In this document: positions 13,133-15,415 of the stretch, in pieces
Layout of the letters: each line of letters begins with the position of its first letter
Numbering within the stretch: the first letter of the stretch is position 1
Source of the DNA: Thermoplasmatales archaeon
GTDB lineage: Archaea > Thermoplasmatota > JASEFT01 > JAUWIS01
Assembly (NCBI GenBank): GCA_030019485.1
Contig: JASEEW010000020.1
Coordinates: forward strand, 1 to 15,415
Reading direction: 5' to 3'
DNA length: 15,415 bases
The notes under the pieces: generated by a model
What the model was told of the DNA's origin: nothing
The model's input: the letters and a program-made list of their open reading frames with translations, nothing else
The model's database searches: none
Translations under genes and position numbers: made by a program

Positions 13133-14088
13133 GGTATTATCCCACCCACTTTACCATTTAATTGTATGACCATGCTAGGACTTTTCCTCATTGCTTGTTG
13201 GTTTCCTACAAGTCTCTCATTGATTTTGTATTTATTAAATCTTTCTATCTTTTGCTCACCTTCCCTAATACATCTTGAGAGAAGAAGGTGTTCTTGAGTT
13301 GTAAGAACATTTTGTTTCTTTATAAACTTTCTTGCATATTTTTGTGTTGTTCTAAGCAAAAAATTATTTGTCCATACTTCTTTACTTAAGTCGTTAATAA
13401 CAATAATTCTAGTGATCCAAGTTGGATGGGATGGGCTCTCATCAATACATTTTTTAATCCCGACTATATTAGAAATCCAATAATTTACACTATGAATGTA
13501 TAAAATACCAGTCATCATATGAGCAAGAAGATCCACTAATGATTCCCGAATTTTTCTTCTTTTACTATTTATTGTTGCATAACCAACATCCTTTTCTGTA
13601 TGAGCAACTTCATGCGCAACTAAACCTATAAGGTCTTCATTTAATGGGTGATAATCTTTCCCCACAAATAGTATAAATGTAAAATTCTCGTTAGACAAGT
13701 ATGGATAACTAGATAAAATTTTGGTATCAGCCACAGGTACCACTATGATTTCTAAGTCTTTATCAAATATATAGGATTTTTCATGTAGTTTATCCGCTAT
13801 TTCTTTTACAAAGTCGAGATAAATGGTATTGCTAATATGCTTCCCTTCTTCTATAGATTTTAAAATCTCTTCGGTAGAGGAAATCCTTACAATAATATGT
13901 TTCAGTACTTTATCAAAAGTTCTTTCTTCACATGTCTCCTTCCTTAGCAATTTTATCACATCCTCAACTTGATCAAGAAACTCTTTAAGAAACATATAAG
14001 TTGACGGAATGATAAGTTTGCGATTATGTAACTCCTCAACTTTATCTTTTAAGTCTGATATCTTTGTGAAAATGGGTTTTGTAGTCAT
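13129..14088 (-). CDS. HExxH zinc metalloprotease (gluzincin; M48- or ImmA/IrrE-like)
   Basis: 319 residues, apparently cytosolic, with no signal peptide. The zinc site is HEVAH at 159-163, preceded by LIGLVA; the probable third ligand is Glu182 in ESLVD (182-186). A downstream SHPTWITRI (220-228) matches the (T/S)HP....R(I) motif that follows the zinc site in M48-type peptidases. Residues 1-110 are a helical N-terminal domain. There is a hydrophobic helix (LLAHMMTGILYI) but no clear multi-pass membrane region, unlike HtpX or Ste24. GAGG lies 7 bases before the ATG at 14088. The next gene overlaps its stop by 4 bases. Likely substrate: the winged-helix partner or another regulator; not proven. 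Confidence 0.8.
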   Translation of the reverse strand: MTTKPIFTKISDLKDKVEELHNRKLIIPSTYMFLKEFLDQVEDVIKLLRKETCEERTFDKVLKHIIVRISSTEEILKSIEEGKHISNTIYLDFVKEIADKLHEKSYIFDKDLEIIVVPVADTKILSSYPYLSNENFTFILFVGKDYHPLNEDLIGLVAHEVAHTEKDVGYATINSKRRKIRESLVDLLAHMMTGILYIHSVNYWISNIVGIKKCIDESPSHPTWITRIIVINDLSKEVWTNNFLLRTTQKYARKFIKKQNVLTTQEHLLLSRCIREGEQKIERFNKYKINERLVGNQQAMRKSPSMVIQLNGKVGGIIP

Positions 14089-14122
14089 TTTTTCCTCATT
14101 TCATACATGGCTGTAGTCCGTA

Positions 14123-14605
14123 TTAAAAATATTGCCTGCATTTTTTCATGTAGTTTTTCTGCACCTGTTTCCTGTGCTTCGCCACCCTGAAATGCACCTG
14201 CCTTCTTTTTTTCTTTTCAGGCTTCCTTCTGTATTCCTCAATAATTTCCTCAATCCCTGGGTACTTCTGCTCAACCTCCAATACTCTGCTGTGGATTTTC
14301 TTCAATTCATCCCTTACCTGTTCAGTGTTGTATCTGACCTCTGGTTTCCAGTGCCTCATCATACTCGCAACCATACGCATGCTTGTTGTGATAGGACCAA
14401 CATCCAGATAGGTAGCGATATCTATTTTCCCTGCCCTCCTCGCATCCGATAGTGCTTTCTGCAGGAAATCAACCTCCCTTTCAATGTCTTCTGGAGTTAA
14501 CGTTTCTTTTGATAGCAGGTGTTCAACGGATGTTTTCATCAAAAACATTATCCTTTTCAGAACATTAAATATTTCTGCCAACTTGTGCCAACCCCCGCCA
14601 ACCAT
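14123..14605 (-). CDS. Hypothetical helical protein with very basic C-terminal tail
   Basis: 160 residues, no family recognised. The body is helical (LAEIFNVLKRIMFLMKTSVE; REVDFLQKALSDARRAGKI; VRDELKKIHSRVLEVEQKY) and the last 35 residues are strongly basic (KPEKKKRRQVHF, AKHRKQVQKNYMKK), suggesting nucleic-acid contact. The ATG at 14605 was chosen because GGAGG is 9-10 bases upstream; the frame continues to 14683 only through the GC-rich hairpin region, and the extra residues look like translated non-coding DNA. It ends 34 bases before the protease gene. Confidence 0.7.
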   Translation of the reverse strand: MVGGGWHKLAEIFNVLKRIMFLMKTSVEHLLSKETLTPEDIEREVDFLQKALSDARRAGKIDIATYLDVGPITTSMRMVASMMRHWKPEVRYNTEQVRDELKKIHSRVLEVEQKYPGIEEIIEEYRRKPEKKKRRQVHFRVAKHRKQVQKNYMKKCRQYF

Positions 14606-14609
14606 TTCC

Positions 14610-14890
14610 ACTCCTCCTTCATTTTCGTGGACAGGCGTAGCGAGGGCATCATCCCTCTGGGATGACCCCGAGCGGAGCGTCATCGAATAAAAGCAATCAC
14701 TGTGCGGTCAGTGAACAAACGTGGTGCACATCGGACAGATAACGCACTCTATCGTTTTCACAGCAACGATTTGTCCCGCACCATCGAACAAAATGCAATT
14801 TGCGACCGTAGGGGGCAATTTGCCACAAAGGTTTTGATTGCGGAGCAATGAACGACACTCAGGCTGAAGCCACGAGGCATCATCATTTTT
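14610..14890. other. Island of different composition with hairpins and short repeats
   Basis: Richer in G+C and CG dinucleotides than both flanks. It contains TCATCCC-tct-GGGATGA (14649-14665), TCACTG-tgcggt-CAGTGA (14697-14714), the direct repeat GCAATTTGC (14795-14803, 14815-14823) and ATTGC-gga-GCAAT (14837-14849). It may be a structured RNA, a MITE-like remnant, or carry the small gene listed separately. Confidence 0.4.
14697..14714 (-). terminator. Hairpin followed by TTGCTTTTATT (possible terminator)
   Basis: The minus-strand RNA folds TCACTG with CAGTGA around a 6-base loop and is followed by a T-rich run within about 10 bases, right at the stop of the 61-codon ORF. Confidence 0.35.
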
Positions 14891-14893
14891 CAT
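14708..14893 (-). CDS. Possible small cysteine-rich protein
   Basis: 61 residues with Cys at 13, 23, 33, 50, 53 and 56. The last three form C-VI-C-PM-C near the end (ECVICPMCTTFVH), a spacing that could bind a metal, although two separate CxxC knuckles are not clear. GGGGTG lies 6 bases before the ATG at 14893 and a terminator-like hairpin overlaps the stop. Against it: it lies in the unusual island, and its composition may simply reflect a non-coding RNA or repeat read in one frame. Confidence 0.35.
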   Translation of the reverse strand: MKNDDASWLQPECRSLLRNQNLCGKLPPTVANCILFDGAGQIVAVKTIECVICPMCTTFVH

Positions 14894-14926
14894 ATTTACA
14901 CCCCATATTTATTCTTCATTGTTCCA

Positions 14927-15415
14927 TTATTCTATATCATTTGAATTTCGCTCTTCTGATAGACAAAAAATTTGCATACCACACCAAATTAGCCCAAATT
15001 CTTGCATTTCTTCATCCATTATTTTAATATCGTTTATGTTAAGTAATTTTTGACATTTAATATCGGTAGTCCCATTTCTTTCATTAGGTTCAAAAACAAT
15101 TTTTTTAAATTTATCAATTCTTATAACTTCAACATTTTTATCGTTTCCTGGAAACAGCTTTGCTGGGCTTGAAATTAATAATCTAAAATAATTCCTAGTT
15201 GAAGGAAGTAAACCTATAGCAGACGGGCGAACAAAATACATCTCACTAATGAGGTTCGGACTTCTTGTCCATAATTTACGAAATGTTTGATAAGGGGGAA
15301 ATATATACCAAACTCCATCTGGATGAGCTCGACTTTTTCTTTCTAGTATGTTATGTTGTCGAACATTAATCGAAAAAATGTTTGGAGGAAAATTTGCCCA
15401 AGGTGCCTTGTATTG
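14927..15415 (-). CDS. Hypothetical protein, 5' end beyond the window
   Basis: The frame is open from the right edge down to the stop at 14927, giving the last 162 residues; the start lies outside the window, so an internal ATG at 15241 should not be taken as the start. No family was recognised. Visible features are an aromatic- and proline-rich beginning (QYKAPWANFPPNIFSINV; GVWYIFPPYQTFRKLW), then basic and beta-type segments (NYFRLLISSPAKLFPGN; VEVIRIDKFKKIVFEPNE), then an acidic end (EERNSNDIE). The base composition is AT-rich and unlike the neighbouring island. No signal peptide can be judged. Confidence 0.65.
   Translation of the reverse strand, partial: QYKAPWANFPPNIFSINVRQHNILERKSRAHPDGVWYIFPPYQTFRKLWTRSPNLISEMYFVRPSAIGLLPSTRNYFRLLISSPAKLFPGNDKNVEVIRIDKFKKIVFEPNERNGTTDIKCQKLLNINDIKIMDEEMQEFGLIWCGMQIFCLSEERNSNDIE

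Noticed and set aside
14606..14683. Upstream extension of the basic helical protein
   Set aside because: Reads through the GC-rich hairpin DNA; the ATG at 14605 has GGAGG at proper distance.
1..15415. tRNA gene or CRISPR array as integration target or defence locus
   Set aside because: No T-arm-like GGTTCGAATCC on either strand and no regularly spaced repeats of 24-37 bases were seen; the Ig repeats are coding and about 315 bases long.

Overview
The window looks archaeal and, within that, most like a euryarchaeon of the Thermoplasmata type. It encodes an Orc1/Cdc6-type initiator, a PCNA-like sliding clamp, two histone-fold proteins, a TPR/Ras-like GTPase fusion and a very large NosD/Ig-repeat surface protein. 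Genes that start transcripts have TATA-like boxes about 25-30 bases upstream and little or no leader, whereas genes inside operons have GGAGG-type ribosome binding sites. The lineage assignment is an inference from family content. Nearly every gene is on the minus strand; only the PCNA-like gene is on the plus strand.

Region 1 (1-6017, minus) is one very compact operon read from right to left. In order it holds a 45-residue ribbon-helix-helix regulator, three unrecognised small proteins, two very short membrane proteins that are too short to be obvious, an acylphosphatase domain fused to a coiled coil, and a surface protein of more than 1350 residues that runs off the left edge. Genes abut or overlap by a few bases. 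A perfect ATATACA/TGTATAT dyad sits on the promoter. The first 102 bases of the surface-protein gene (signal/anchor segment) also exist as a diverged copy 931 bases upstream, where they encode a free-standing 38-residue protein.

Region 2 (6088-7068) is a single gene with its own promoter: TPR repeats followed by a complete Ras-like GTPase domain.

Region 3 (about 7069-12126) looks like an integrated or integrative replicon. A tyrosine recombinase lies at the end of an operon that also carries two diverged histone-fold proteins and several small unknowns. Upstream is an AT-rich intergenic stretch with nested dyads and a repeated 12-mer (candidate origin or regulatory zone), then an Orc1/Cdc6-like ATPase and, divergent from it, a PCNA-like clamp. 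Together these give integration, initiation, processivity and DNA packaging functions on one element.

Region 4 (12110-15415, minus) holds a translationally coupled pair (M48/ImmA-like HExxH metalloprotease, then a winged-helix protein), a basic helical protein, a compositionally different island of about 280 bases with hairpins and a cysteine-rich 61-codon ORF, and a partial unrecognised gene cut by the right edge.

The most novel-looking parts are the two-histone/integrase/Cdc6/PCNA element and the acylphosphatase-coiled-coil/giant surface protein operon. No tRNA, rRNA, CRISPR array, transposase or clear att pair was found.
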